A DNA stretch of 13,185 nucleotides, from assembly GCA_902470035.1 (NCBI GenBank), contig CABREZ010000034.1:1-13185 (forward strand), in the 5' to 3' direction. The notes below the pieces were generated by a model. It did not search any database, had not been told where the DNA came from, and saw only the letters and a list, made by a program, of their open reading frames with translations. Source of the DNA: an uncultured Streptococcus sp. (GTDB lineage: Bacteria; Bacillota; Bacilli; Lactobacillales; Streptococcaceae). Below, one piece after another: positions 1 to 5,686 of this stretch; position 1 is the first letter of the stretch; every line of letters starts with the position of its first letter. The position numbers and the translations under genes are program-made.

Positions 1-9
1 TTCCATCTG

Positions 10-36
10 AGCAGGCTTTGAAAAAGCCTGCTTTTT
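10..36 (+). terminator. Rho-independent terminator of an upstream gene outside the window
   Basis: A perfect 10-bp stem (AGCAGGCTTT at 10-19, AAAGCCTGCT at 23-32) with a 3-nt loop is followed by a short T run at 32-36. The T run lies only on the plus-strand side, so it ends a rightward transcript entering from the left. The gene it serves is not in the window. Confidence 0.85.
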
Positions 37-100
37 ATAATGTGATAGTAAGAAGAGGTAAATTAAATCGTCAGACTTTTTACAGATTATCTCTTTTCCG

Positions 101-138
101 TTGAAATTCTATCTAAAGATAGGGATTTATGATAAAAT
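101..138 (+). promoter_or_regulatory. Candidate promoter of the yutD-rlmN-vanZ operon
   Basis: An extended -10 (TG at 130-131, TAAAAT at 133-138) lies about 38 nt before the yutD start. A TTGAAA at 101-106 is too far away for ideal spacing (26 bp to TAAAAT, 21 bp to TATGAT at 128-133), so the extended -10 probably carries the activity. A small palindrome, CTATCT-AA-AGATAG at 109-122, sits between the elements and could be an operator; nothing identifies its regulator. Confidence 0.5.
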
Positions 139-175
139 AAAGTGTTACAACTAAAGGTATGAATAAAGGAAGACT

Positions 176-754
176 ATGCGCAAAGAAATATCCCCTGAAT
201 TATTTAATTATAATAAATATCCTGGACCGGAATTTCGTCTGGTTGGCAATCAAGTGCTAGCAGAACAATTGACATTTGAGCTAGTTGAGAACCAAAATGA
301 TGCCTTTGATGCGACGGTCTTTGGTCAGCGCTTTTCAGAGGTTTTAACCAAATTTGATTATATTGTCGGTGATTGGAGCAATGAACAGTTGCGTCTACGT
401 GGCTTCTATAAGGACGACCGTCCGGTCACAGATACAGAGAAAATCAGTCGCTTGGAAGATTATTTATTAGAATACTGTAGCTATGGCTGTGCTTATTTTG
501 TCCTAGAAAATGCAGAACCCCGTCGAGCATCCTTTGACAAGAAATCTTCTCCAAAGCAACAGGAAGAGGGCAATCGTTCTGCTAAGCGTGGCGGTTGTCA
601 AAATCGCCGCAATCGCTCCAAAAATCAGCCACGAGAACGTGAACAAGAGCAAAAACAAAAGGCTTCTCAACCAAAGAAAAAGAACCGTCAGCGGTCTAGA
701 AAAAAAGATGCACAGGGTGAGCAAGAACGCCACTTTGTCATCCGTCAAAAGTAA
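176..754 (+). CDS. yutD: YutD family protein (DUF1027) with a long basic C-terminal tail
   Basis: This 192-residue protein has a YutD/DUF1027-like globular part at about residues 15-112 (DYIVGDWSNEQLRLRGFY at 61-78, then an acidic stretch and CSYGC near 101-105). Residues ~115-185 form a low-complexity tail very rich in Arg, Lys, Gln and Glu, ending in RHFVIRQK. The Bacillus family member, as I recall, is much shorter, so the tail is an extension and is probably disordered; its charge would suit RNA or ribosome contact (inference). The family function is unknown. The ATG at 176 is preceded by AAAGGA. The next gene, rlmN, begins 18 nt after the stop, so the two are very likely co-transcribed, and a link to translation or rRNA is a reasonable guess only. 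A frame inside the tail region (510-776) is a shadow. Confidence 0.85.
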   Translation: MRKEISPELFNYNKYPGPEFRLVGNQVLAEQLTFELVENQNDAFDATVFGQRFSEVLTKFDYIVGDWSNEQLRLRGFYKDDRPVTDTEKISRLEDYLLEYCSYGCAYFVLENAEPRRASFDKKSSPKQQEEGNRSAKRGGCQNRRNRSKNQPREREQEQKQKASQPKKKNRQRSRKKDAQGEQERHFVIRQK

Positions 755-772
755 AGAGAGAAAAGAGATAAG

Positions 773-1861
773 ATGAAACCTTCAATTTATGGTCTGACTC
801 GACAAGAACTGATCGAGTGGGCAGAAGAACATGGTGAAAAGAAATTCCGAGCAACCCAAATCTGGGAATGGCTTTATCGGAAACGCGTTCAGTCATTTGA
901 AGAAATGACCAACCTATCGAAGGACTTGATCGAAACCTTGAATGACCAGTTCGTGATCAATCCTTTGAAACAACGGATCGTTCAAGAATCAGCAGATGGA
1001 ACCGTCAAATACCTCTTTGAGTTGCCAGACGGCATGTTGATCGAGACGGTATTGATGCGCCAACATTATGGCTTGTCGGTCTGTGTCACCACTCAGGTAG
1101 GGTGCAACATCGGCTGTACCTTCTGTGCATCTGGTTTGATCAAGAAACAACGCGACTTGAACAGTGGGGAAATCGTTGCCCAAATCATGTTAGTTCAAAA
1201 ATACTTTGACGAACGTGGACAAGATGAACGCGTCAGCCACATCGTTGTGATGGGGATTGGTGAGCCCTTTGATAACTACAAGAATGTCTTGAGCTTTGTT
1301 CGTACGGTCAATGATGACAAGGGATTGGCTATCGGTGCCCGCCACATTACCGTTTCAACTTCTGGCTTGGCTCATAAGATTCGTGATTTTGCTAATGAAG
1401 GGGTTCAGGTCAACTTGGCAGTATCACTTCATGCTCCAAACAATGACTTGCGTTCCAGCATCATGAAAATCAACCGGGCTTTTCCAATCGAGAAATTGTT
1501 TGCGGCGATTGAGTACTATATCGAAACGACCAACCGCCGGGTGACCTTCGAGTACATCATGCTCAATGAAGTCAATGATGGTGTCGAACAAGCCTTGGAA
1601 TTGGCAGAACTCCTCAAAAAGATCAAGAAGCTATCTTATGTCAACTTGATTCCTTACAACCCAGTTAGTGAGCATGACCAATATAGTCGGAGTCCAAGAG
1701 AGCGCGTGATGGCCTTTTATGACACCTTGAAGAAAAACGGAGTCAACTGTGTGGTTCGTCAAGAGCATGGTACTGATATCGATGCCGCTTGTGGTCAATT
1801 GCGTTCTAATACCATGAAGAGAGACCGGGAGAAAGCCATTGTTGAAGAAGCTCAACCGTAA
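773..1861 (+). CDS. rlmN: Dual-specificity rRNA/tRNA adenine-C2 methyltransferase RlmN (radical SAM)
   Basis: RlmN uses a radical S-adenosylmethionine mechanism to methylate C2 of A2503 in 23S rRNA and of A37 in some tRNAs, supporting translational accuracy. The 362-residue protein has the family length. The [4Fe-4S] motif CxxxCxxC is C111, C115 and C118. C104, seven residues before it, matches a conserved family Cys, and C340 in DAACGQL is the Cys that is transiently methylated in the catalytic cycle. MGIGEP at 160-165 is the SAM-binding GGE-type motif. All key residues are present, and nothing suggests Cfr rather than RlmN. The ATG at 773 follows a purine-rich AGAGAGAAAAGAG stretch. The gene lies 18 nt after yutD, and its last codons overlap the start of the VanZ-family gene, which indicates one operon. 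Confidence 0.96.
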   Translation: MKPSIYGLTRQELIEWAEEHGEKKFRATQIWEWLYRKRVQSFEEMTNLSKDLIETLNDQFVINPLKQRIVQESADGTVKYLFELPDGMLIETVLMRQHYGLSVCVTTQVGCNIGCTFCASGLIKKQRDLNSGEIVAQIMLVQKYFDERGQDERVSHIVVMGIGEPFDNYKNVLSFVRTVNDDKGLAIGARHITVSTSGLAHKIRDFANEGVQVNLAVSLHAPNNDLRSSIMKINRAFPIEKLFAAIEYYIETTNRRVTFEYIMLNEVNDGVEQALELAELLKKIKKLSYVNLIPYNPVSEHDQYSRSPRERVMAFYDTLKKNGVNCVVRQEHGTDIDAACGQLRSNTMKRDREKAIVEEAQP

Positions 1862-2372
1862 CAACTGGCTGATAGAACAAGGCCAATTAACCAAAAAAGG
1901 AAGACAACTGCTACTAGGTGGCAGTTTCTTCTATTTTGTTCTGCTCTGCCTCATGTGTTTTCTCCCTCAACAGCCTGAACCAGGGATGGAAACACCTGGG
2001 ATCCAACATTTTGGGCGAGTAGTCGTATTATTGGTCCCCTTTAATTCCCTCATCAATCTAGGTCAAGTGACCAGTCTGGTCCAGCTGATCAAGGTGCTTG
2101 TGCAGAATATAGCCAACATCTTTCTCTTATACCCTTTGGTCTTTCAACTGCTTTGGCTCTGGCCTTGGCTAGGTACTCGGAAACGCGTCCTTTGCTTTAG
2201 TCTAGGGATGAGTTTGTGGATTGAGCTCAGTCAGATTGTCCTAGACCTTTTATTTGATTTCAATCGGGTGTTTGAGATAGATGATCTGTGGACCAATACC
2301 CTGGGAGGCTATCTAGCCTATCTGTGTTTTAACTGGCTGCAAGCTTCTATAAGTAAGGACAACCTATCTTAG
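1839..2372 (+). CDS. VanZ family membrane protein
   Basis: This 177-residue polytopic membrane protein has hydrophobic segments at about 24-43, 58-74, 90-110, 116-138 and 153-168. The VanZ-family signature appears near the end as an acidic-hydrophobic block followed by NTLGGYLAY (about 146-161: [13 protein letters not shown]), and NIxxxxPL occurs at 90-100. VanZ of Enterococcus adds low-level teicoplanin resistance, but most chromosomal homologues have no defined role. No ATG fits the N-terminus. A TTG at 1839 (or the adjacent TTG at 1842) is used here because GGGAG at 1827-1831 sits at ribosome-binding distance inside rlmN, and the first in-frame ATG would delete the first membrane segment. 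The 23-nt overlap with rlmN implies translational coupling. I see no convincing terminator after it. Confidence 0.85.
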   Translation: MLKKLNRNNWLIEQGQLTKKGRQLLLGGSFFYFVLLCLMCFLPQQPEPGMETPGIQHFGRVVVLLVPFNSLINLGQVTSLVQLIKVLVQNIANIFLLYPLVFQLLWLWPWLGTRKRVLCFSLGMSLWIELSQIVLDLLFDFNRVFEIDDLWTNTLGGYLAYLCFNWLQASISKDNLS

Positions 2373-2417
2373 TTTGGTACAAAATCCGAACAATTGAATA
2401 CGATTGCATATTTTGGG

Positions 2418-2446
2418 TTGACAAATTGTAGGCAGGAAGCTATAAT
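2418..2446 (+). promoter_or_regulatory. Consensus sigma-A promoter of the T-box/trpB unit
   Basis: TTGACA at 2418-2423, a 17-bp spacer and TATAAT at 2441-2446 match the sigma-A consensus at every base. Transcription should start near 2453, at the head of the T-box leader. The strength of this promoter suggests that expression is set by attenuation in the leader and not by initiation. Confidence 0.93.
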
Positions 2447-2452
2447 AGCTTC

Positions 2453-2710
2453 AAGACATCAGAAAAGTAGGGATTTTTCTCACTTCCAGGGAGCTTGTGG
2501 TGATTGTGAACAAGCAGTGGTGAATCTTGAAATGGGCTGATGCGTTTATGATGATGAATTTGAAACAATAAAAATTCGGTGAGCACACCTTATCGTGCAC
2601 CCTGTTGCTAGACAGGTCAGAGATGTAGGAGAAAGACTATTTCCCTACAATGGAGGTGGCACCGCGGTATCGAATCGTCCTCACACAGATTTTTCTGTGT
2701 GAGTTTTTTT
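2453..2710 (+). ncRNA. T-box leader, tryptophan-specific (UGG specifier)
   Basis: The leader holds the conserved T-box GGTGGCACCGCGG (2655-2667) about 200 nt after the promoter. Stem I can be traced: AGTA at 2466-2469, GGGATT (2470-2475) pairing with AATCTT (2523-2528), and a distal arm GCTTGT/ACAAGC. Directly after the lower helix comes GAA (2529-2531), which pairs with AGTA as a loop-E motif, then A, then TGG at 2533-2535. That is the expected specifier position and reads Trp. The antiterminator uses GAGG before the T-box and CCTC at 2679-2682, which overlaps the terminator's left arm. By family knowledge, uncharged tRNA-Trp binds and permits readthrough into trpB. Confidence 0.93.
2680..2710 (+). 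terminator. T-box attenuator (regulated terminator)
   Basis: A perfect 10-bp stem, CTCACACAGA at 2680-2689 and TCTGTGTGAG at 2694-2703, with a TTTT loop, is followed by seven T residues at 2704-2710. The left arm shares bases with the antiterminator's CCTC, so the two structures exclude each other. Confidence 0.94.
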
Positions 2711-2714
2711 GTAT

Positions 2715-2751
2715 CTCAAAAGGACCCTGTGAGACTGCAGCTCAAAGGACC
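2715..2751 (+). repeat. Short imperfect direct repeat between attenuator and trpB
   Basis: CTCAAAAGGACC at 2715-2726 recurs as CTCAAAGGACC at 2741-2751, differing by one A. Similar GAGA stretches follow each copy. This could be a small duplication in the leader. The 100 nt between attenuator and start codon contain no other feature that I can identify beyond the trpB ribosome site (AAGAGGA at 2796-2802). Confidence 0.5.
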
Positions 2752-2809
2752 AGCGAGAGAGAAAAAAGATCATAAACAGGATTGAAGATATAGAAAAGAG
2801 GACACAATC

Positions 2810-3997
2810 ATGACAGAAACAAAAGGCTATTTCGGACAATTTGGTGGATCTTTCGTACCAGACCCTATTCAAAACTTGCTAGATCAATTAGAGGCAACCT
2901 TTGAACAGTATAAAAATGACCCAGAATTTATCGCAGAATACAAACATTATCTCAAAGATTATTCTGGCCGGGGAACACCGCTCTACTTTGCGGAAAGTTT
3001 GACAGATCATTTAGGTGGGGCGAAAATTTATTTGAAGCGCGAAGACTTGAACCACCTAGGTTCTCATAAATTGAATAACGTCTTGGGGCAAATTCTCTTG
3101 GCTAAACGCATGGGCAAAACACGCGTGATTGCTGAAACAGGAGCTGGTCAACATGGTGTGGCTACAGCAGCTGCGGCAGCTAAGTTTGGTATGGCCTGTG
3201 ATGTCTACATGGGGGCAGAAGACGTGGAGCGTCAACGTCTCAATGTCTTCCGCATGGAAATGATGGGGGCAACCGTTCATGCGGTTGAAACAGGAACCAA
3301 GACCTTGAAAGACGCCGTTGATGCTGCTTTTGGAGCATGGATGGCAGACCTCGATGCTTTTTATGTTTTGGGTTCTGCTGTTGGACCTCACCCTTACCCA
3401 ACCATTGTACATGAATTTCAAAAAGTGATCAGTGAAGAGTCTAAACGTCAAATCTTGGAAAAAGAAGGCCGTTTGCCAGACTATGTGATTGCCTGTGTCG
3501 GTGGTGGATCCAATGCTATCGGTGCCTTCTCCCAATATGTAGGCGATGAGGAAGTCAAATTGGTCGGTGTTGAAGCAGCTGGTCATGGCTTGGACACAGA
3601 CCAGCACGCAGCGACCATGACCAAGGGGACTGTAGGAGTTGTCGATGGGATGAAGACTTACGCTGTCTTTGGCGAAGATGGAAAAGTAGCGCCAGTTTAC
3701 TCGATTTCTGCTGGTTTGGACTACCCAGGGGTTGGTCCAGAGCATGCCTTCTTTAAAGATTCTGGTCGTGTTGAATATGTAGCAGCGACAGATGATGAAG
3801 CGGTTCAAGCTCTTCTTCTCCTCAGTAAGACAGAAGGGATCCTCCCAGCTATTGAAAGCTCCCACGCGATTGCAGAAGCGGTCAAACGTGCTCCACAATT
3901 GGATAAAGACAAGATCATCATCATCAACGTTTCTGGACGTGGGGATAAGGACGTGGCTGCTATTGCAGATTATCTAGAAGCGAAAGCTACAAATTAA
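2810..3997 (+). CDS. trpB: Stand-alone tryptophan synthase beta chain (TrpB-like), PLP enzyme
   Basis: TrpB condenses L-serine with indole to give L-tryptophan on PLP. The 395-residue protein keeps the main catalytic residues in nearly Salmonella numbering: H86-K87 (Schiff-base lysine), E109 in AETGAGQHG, the phosphate loop GGGSN at 231-235, D304 in [12 protein letters not shown]349 and S376 in SGRGDKD. K167, which contacts the alpha subunit in known enzymes, is also present. Three things are odd. No other trp gene, and no trpA, is adjacent. The loop before the lysine is HLGSHKLNN where Gram-positive TrpB usually has HTGAHKINN. At the tunnel-gate position (Phe280 in Salmonella, usually His in Firmicutes) this protein has D279. 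The Trp T-box upstream supports a role in tryptophan supply. Indole salvage or a specialised beta-replacement reaction are both possible; activity on indole is inferred. Confidence 0.88.
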   Translation: MTETKGYFGQFGGSFVPDPIQNLLDQLEATFEQYKNDPEFIAEYKHYLKDYSGRGTPLYFAESLTDHLGGAKIYLKREDLNHLGSHKLNNVLGQILLAKRMGKTRVIAETGAGQHGVATAAAAAKFGMACDVYMGAEDVERQRLNVFRMEMMGATVHAVETGTKTLKDAVDAAFGAWMADLDAFYVLGSAVGPHPYPTIVHEFQKVISEESKRQILEKEGRLPDYVIACVGGGSNAIGAFSQYVGDEEVKLVGVEAAGHGLDTDQHAATMTKGTVGVVDGMKTYAVFGEDGKVAPVYSISAGLDYPGVGPEHAFFKDSGRVEYVAATDDEAVQALLLLSKTEGILPAIESSHAIAEAVKRAPQLDKDKIIIINVSGRGDKDVAAIADYLEAKATN

Positions 3998-4003
3998 GGA
4001 ATC

Positions 4004-4663
4004 TTATCTGCTAAAAATTGTAAAAATCACTAAAGCATGATAACTCAGAAAAAGACAGGGAACGAAAGGAATCCGGTCTTTTTCTTTTTTAAAGAGAAAG
4101 GCAAGGAGACCAATGAGGGAAGCCCCTTGCATGACTAGGAGGACTTGGGTAGCTGATAGTGTCAAAGAAAAAGTAGCCAGCAAGAGAAAATCCCCTGCTC
4201 CAATGCCGATGGAGTAAACAGCTGACAGGACTCCTAAGAAGAGAAAGACTCCCATCAAGAGGGTAGGACTAGTGAAAAACAGGCAAAGAGCGTGGAGCAC
4301 TAGCCAGAGGAGGAGCGGGTACTCCATGGATCGCAAATCATAGATGGCCAAAACGCAACTGCCAAGAAGAACCAGGAGATGAGGAATGGGAAGATGACCC
4401 TGGTAGCACAGCAAAAAAAGGAGACCGCTCCAAGCTTCAAAAAGAGTATACCAGTAAGGAAGGGAACTCTGGCAGTAGCGGCAACGGAATCGAAAAAGAA
4501 CTTGCGAAAGAATAGGAATCAAGTCAAGAACTCCCAAGGTCTGTTGACATTGGTCGCAATGGCTTCTTGGACGAATGATGGAGCTTTCTGGAAAACGGTC
4601 GATGACGAGACCTAAAAAGGAGGCCATACAGGCGCCGACTGTAAATAAATAGAAGTTGATCAT
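4004..4663 (-). CDS. pilD: Type IV prepilin peptidase/N-methyltransferase for the competence pilus (PilD/CilC/ComC family)
   Basis: This membrane aspartic protease cleaves the leader of type IV pilin-like proteins such as ComGC, and the family can N-methylate the new end. The 219-residue protein begins with a membrane segment carrying GACMASFLGLVIDRFPE, the family's GxxxxSFLxxVIxRxP motif. Two CxxC pairs follow (C36/C39 and C61/C64), which form the zinc site of the PilD subgroup. The catalytic aspartates are in AIYDLRSMEYP (about D108) and in GIGAGDFLLL. KEKDRIPFVP lies near the C-terminus. About six to seven membrane segments are visible. The ATG at 4663 has no ribosome-binding site and lies 8 nt from a SigX cin-box, so the transcript should be leaderless. 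Its stop is 6 nt from the trpB stop (convergent). Expression is probably limited to competence. Confidence 0.93.
   Translation of the reverse strand: MINFYLFTVGACMASFLGLVIDRFPESSIIRPRSHCDQCQQTLGVLDLIPILSQVLFRFRCRYCQSSLPYWYTLFEAWSGLLFLLCYQGHLPIPHLLVLLGSCVLAIYDLRSMEYPLLLWLVLHALCLFFTSPTLLMGVFLFLGVLSAVYSIGIGAGDFLLLATFSLTLSATQVLLVMQGASLIGLLAFLFKKEKDRIPFVPCLFLSYHALVIFTIFSR
4047..4090 (+). terminator. Probable trpB terminator, embedded in the 3' end of the prepilin peptidase gene
   Basis: AGAAAAAGAC at 4047-4056 pairs with GTCTTTTTCT at 4076-4085, followed by TTTTT to 4090. The hairpin lies about 50 nt after the trpB stop and inside the opposing coding sequence, where the same bases encode KKEKDRIPF. 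The stem is A/T-rich apart from its loop end, so efficiency is uncertain. Confidence 0.6.
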
Positions 4664-4671
4664 ACTTATAA

Positions 4672-4679
4672 TATTCGTA
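4672..4679 (-). promoter_or_regulatory. SigX/ComX cin-box (combox) for the prepilin peptidase gene
   Basis: On the minus strand the sequence reads TTTTTTACGAATA, an exact TACGAATA cin-box preceded by the usual T-rich run. SigX-RNA polymerase recognises this as its -10-like element in streptococcal late-competence genes. The box ends 8 nt before the ATG, so the transcript start should fall at or next to the start codon. Confidence 0.92.
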
Positions 4680-4699
4680 AAAAAGATGACTAATGAGGA

Positions 4700-4722
4700 T
4701 TAGAAATGAAACAATTTTCTAA
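4700..4722. repeat. Interrupted palindrome with PerR-like half-sites
   Basis: TTAGAAA at 4700-4706 and TTTCTAA at 4716-4722 are exact inverted repeats separated by 9 nt. The TTAGAA half-site is the same as in the two PerR-like boxes downstream, but the spacing does not fit a standard PerR operator. It lies in the divergent region between the prepilin peptidase gene and dpr. Confidence 0.5.
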
Positions 4723-4746
4723 CTTTTCTTATTTGAGCATTTTCTC

Positions 4747-4775
4747 TTGCATTTCTTAATTAGAAGGATTATAAT
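4747..4775 (+). promoter_or_regulatory. Sigma-A promoter of dpr
   Basis: TTGCAT at 4747-4752, a 17-bp spacer and TATAAT at 4770-4775 form a good promoter, with a start expected near 4782. Two PerR-like boxes overlap or closely follow it. Confidence 0.88.
4760..4774 (+). promoter_or_regulatory. PerR box 1, overlapping the dpr -10
   Basis: TTAGAAGGATTATAA matches the PerR consensus TTATAATNATTATAA except at positions 4 and 7. It covers the end of the spacer and most of the -10, where a bound repressor would block polymerase. Confidence 0.65.
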
Positions 4776-4784
4776 ATAACTAAA

Positions 4785-4799
4785 TTAGAATAATTCTAA
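4785..4799 (+). promoter_or_regulatory. PerR box 2, perfect 7-1-7 palindrome downstream of the dpr start
   Basis: TTAGAATAATTCTAA is a perfect inverted repeat with a central A and has the 7-1-7 layout of PerR operators. It lies just downstream of the predicted transcript start and just upstream of the ribosome site AAAGGAG (4800-4806). Regulation of dpr by PerR is known in streptococci; binding here is inferred from the motif. Confidence 0.83.
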
Positions 4800-4816
4800 A
4801 AAAGGAGAAATCATTT

Positions 4817-5344
4817 ATGACAACAATCAAAAAAGAAGCAGCAAAAGACGTAGCAACATTTGCAACTATTAGCGAAGTAAGCAAGAGCTTAACCGATACA
4901 AAAGCGGTTTTGAATCAAGTGGTGGCAGACCTTTATGTCGCTCATATTGCCTTGCACCAAGTACACTGGTATATGCGTGGTCGTGGCTTCCTCGTATGGC
5001 ATCCAAAAATGGATGAGTACATGGAAAGCTTGGATGCGACTCTTGATGAAGTGAGTGAACGCTTGATCACCTTGGGTGGTGCCCCATATGCTAGCATGGT
5101 TGAGTTCTTGGAACATAGCAACATCCAAGAAGAAAAAGGTTCATTCGAACGCTCTATGGAAGAAAATTTGGGACGTGTCCTTTCTATCTTCCGCTACTTG
5201 GTAAGTCTTTATCAAAAAGCCTTGGATATCACAGATGCTGAAGGAGATGACGTGACCAACGATATCTTTGTTGGTGCAAAAGCTGAATTGGAAAAACATA
5301 TCTGGATGATTGCCGCTGAATTGGGCCAAGCACCAGGTTTGTAA
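4817..5344 (+). CDS. dpr: Dps-like peroxide resistance ferritin Dpr
   Basis: Dpr assembles into a 12-subunit shell that oxidises and stores Fe(II), preventing Fenton chemistry. It is the main peroxide-tolerance protein of catalase-negative streptococci. In this 175-residue protein the inter-subunit ferroxidase ligands are all visible: H50 in LHQVHWYMRG, H62 and D66 in WHPKMDEYM, and D77 and E81 in LDEVSERL. These line up with H47, H59, D63, D74 and E78 that I recall for Streptococcus suis Dpr. About 20 polar, Lys-rich N-terminal residues precede helix 1. The start ATG follows AAAGGAG with good spacing. The gene has its own promoter with two PerR-like operators, is divergent from the prepilin peptidase gene, and ends at a strong terminator, so it is monocistronic. 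Expression should rise with peroxide or metal limitation. Confidence 0.96.
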   Translation: MTTIKKEAAKDVATFATISEVSKSLTDTKAVLNQVVADLYVAHIALHQVHWYMRGRGFLVWHPKMDEYMESLDATLDEVSERLITLGGAPYASMVEFLEHSNIQEEKGSFERSMEENLGRVLSIFRYLVSLYQKALDITDAEGDDVTNDIFVGAKAELEKHIWMIAAELGQAPGL

Positions 5345-5362
5345 TCTGAAAATAAACAAACG

Positions 5363-5391
5363 AGCCTTCCTTGCTTGGGAGGCTTATTTTT
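5363..5391 (+). terminator. dpr terminator
   Basis: AGCCTTCC at 5363-5370 pairs with GGGAGGCT at 5377-5384 (one G-T pair), followed by a T-rich tail at 5384-5391. Weaker A/T complementarity (AAACAAA upstream, TTTGTTT downstream) extends the stem. Confidence 0.87.
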
Positions 5392-5432
5392 GTTTGGATG
5401 AGATTTTTTCTGTAAATAAAATAGGGGCTATC

Positions 5433-5461
5433 TTGAAAATACTTGAAAGATTTGATAGAAT
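5433..5461 (+). promoter_or_regulatory. Promoter of yqgQ and the rhodanese-like gene, placed to give a leaderless mRNA
   Basis: TTGAAA at 5433-5438, a 17-bp spacer and TAGAAT at 5456-5461, with TG at the extended -10 position (5453-5454). Only 6 nt separate the -10 from the ATG at 5468, so the expected start is the A of the start codon. Confidence 0.85.
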
Positions 5462-5467
5462 AAGCAC

Positions 5468-5686
5468 ATGAAAACCCTGTACGATGTTCAACAATTTCTG
5501 AAAAAATTTGGAATCATCATTTATGTCGGAAAACGGCTTTACGACATTGAATTGATGAAGATTGAATTGAAAAGGATCTATGACGCTGGGCTGATGAAAA
5601 AATTAGATTATCTAGAAGCAGAAGCTGTCTTACGTAGAGAACATGCACAGGAATTACGTTATTTAGAAGAGGAAAAAGAAAAGTGA
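5468..5686 (+). CDS. yqgQ: YqgQ family protein (DUF910)
   Basis: This small 72-residue, helix-rich, charged protein belongs to the YqgQ family: its N-terminus TLYDVQQFLKKFG followed by DIELMKIELKRIYDAGL resembles Bacillus YqgQ in length and pattern. A structural study of the Bacillus protein, as I remember it, suggested single-stranded nucleic acid binding; the cellular role is not established. In several Firmicutes yqgQ sits beside the glucokinase gene glcK, but here the next gene is the rhodanese-like one. There is no Shine-Dalgarno sequence before the ATG, an in-frame stop lies at 5456-5458, and the promoter -10 ends 6 nt upstream. The start therefore looks certain and the mRNA leaderless. 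The stop overlaps the GTG of the next gene by 4 nt. Confidence 0.9.
   Translation: MKTLYDVQQFLKKFGIIIYVGKRLYDIELMKIELKRIYDAGLMKKLDYLEAEAVLRREHAQELRYLEEEKEK

Noticed and set aside
36..41. TATAAT directly after the first terminator, as a promoter
   Set aside because: No TG extension and no -35 at suitable spacing; the bases belong mostly to the terminator tail, and a better extended -10 lies nearer the gene.
2373..2392. Hairpin GTTTGG/CCGAAC after the VanZ-family gene as a terminator
   Set aside because: Only 6 bp with an 8-nt loop and no following T run.
3056..3898. 280-codon open frame on the minus strand within trpB
   Set aside because: It is fully antisense to a conserved enzyme gene, its translation is rich in Cys, His and Ser with no recognisable domain, and no ribosome site or promoter supports it.
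4379..4615. 78-codon plus-strand frame inside the prepilin peptidase gene
   Set aside because: It is antisense to conserved membrane segments and has no ribosome site.
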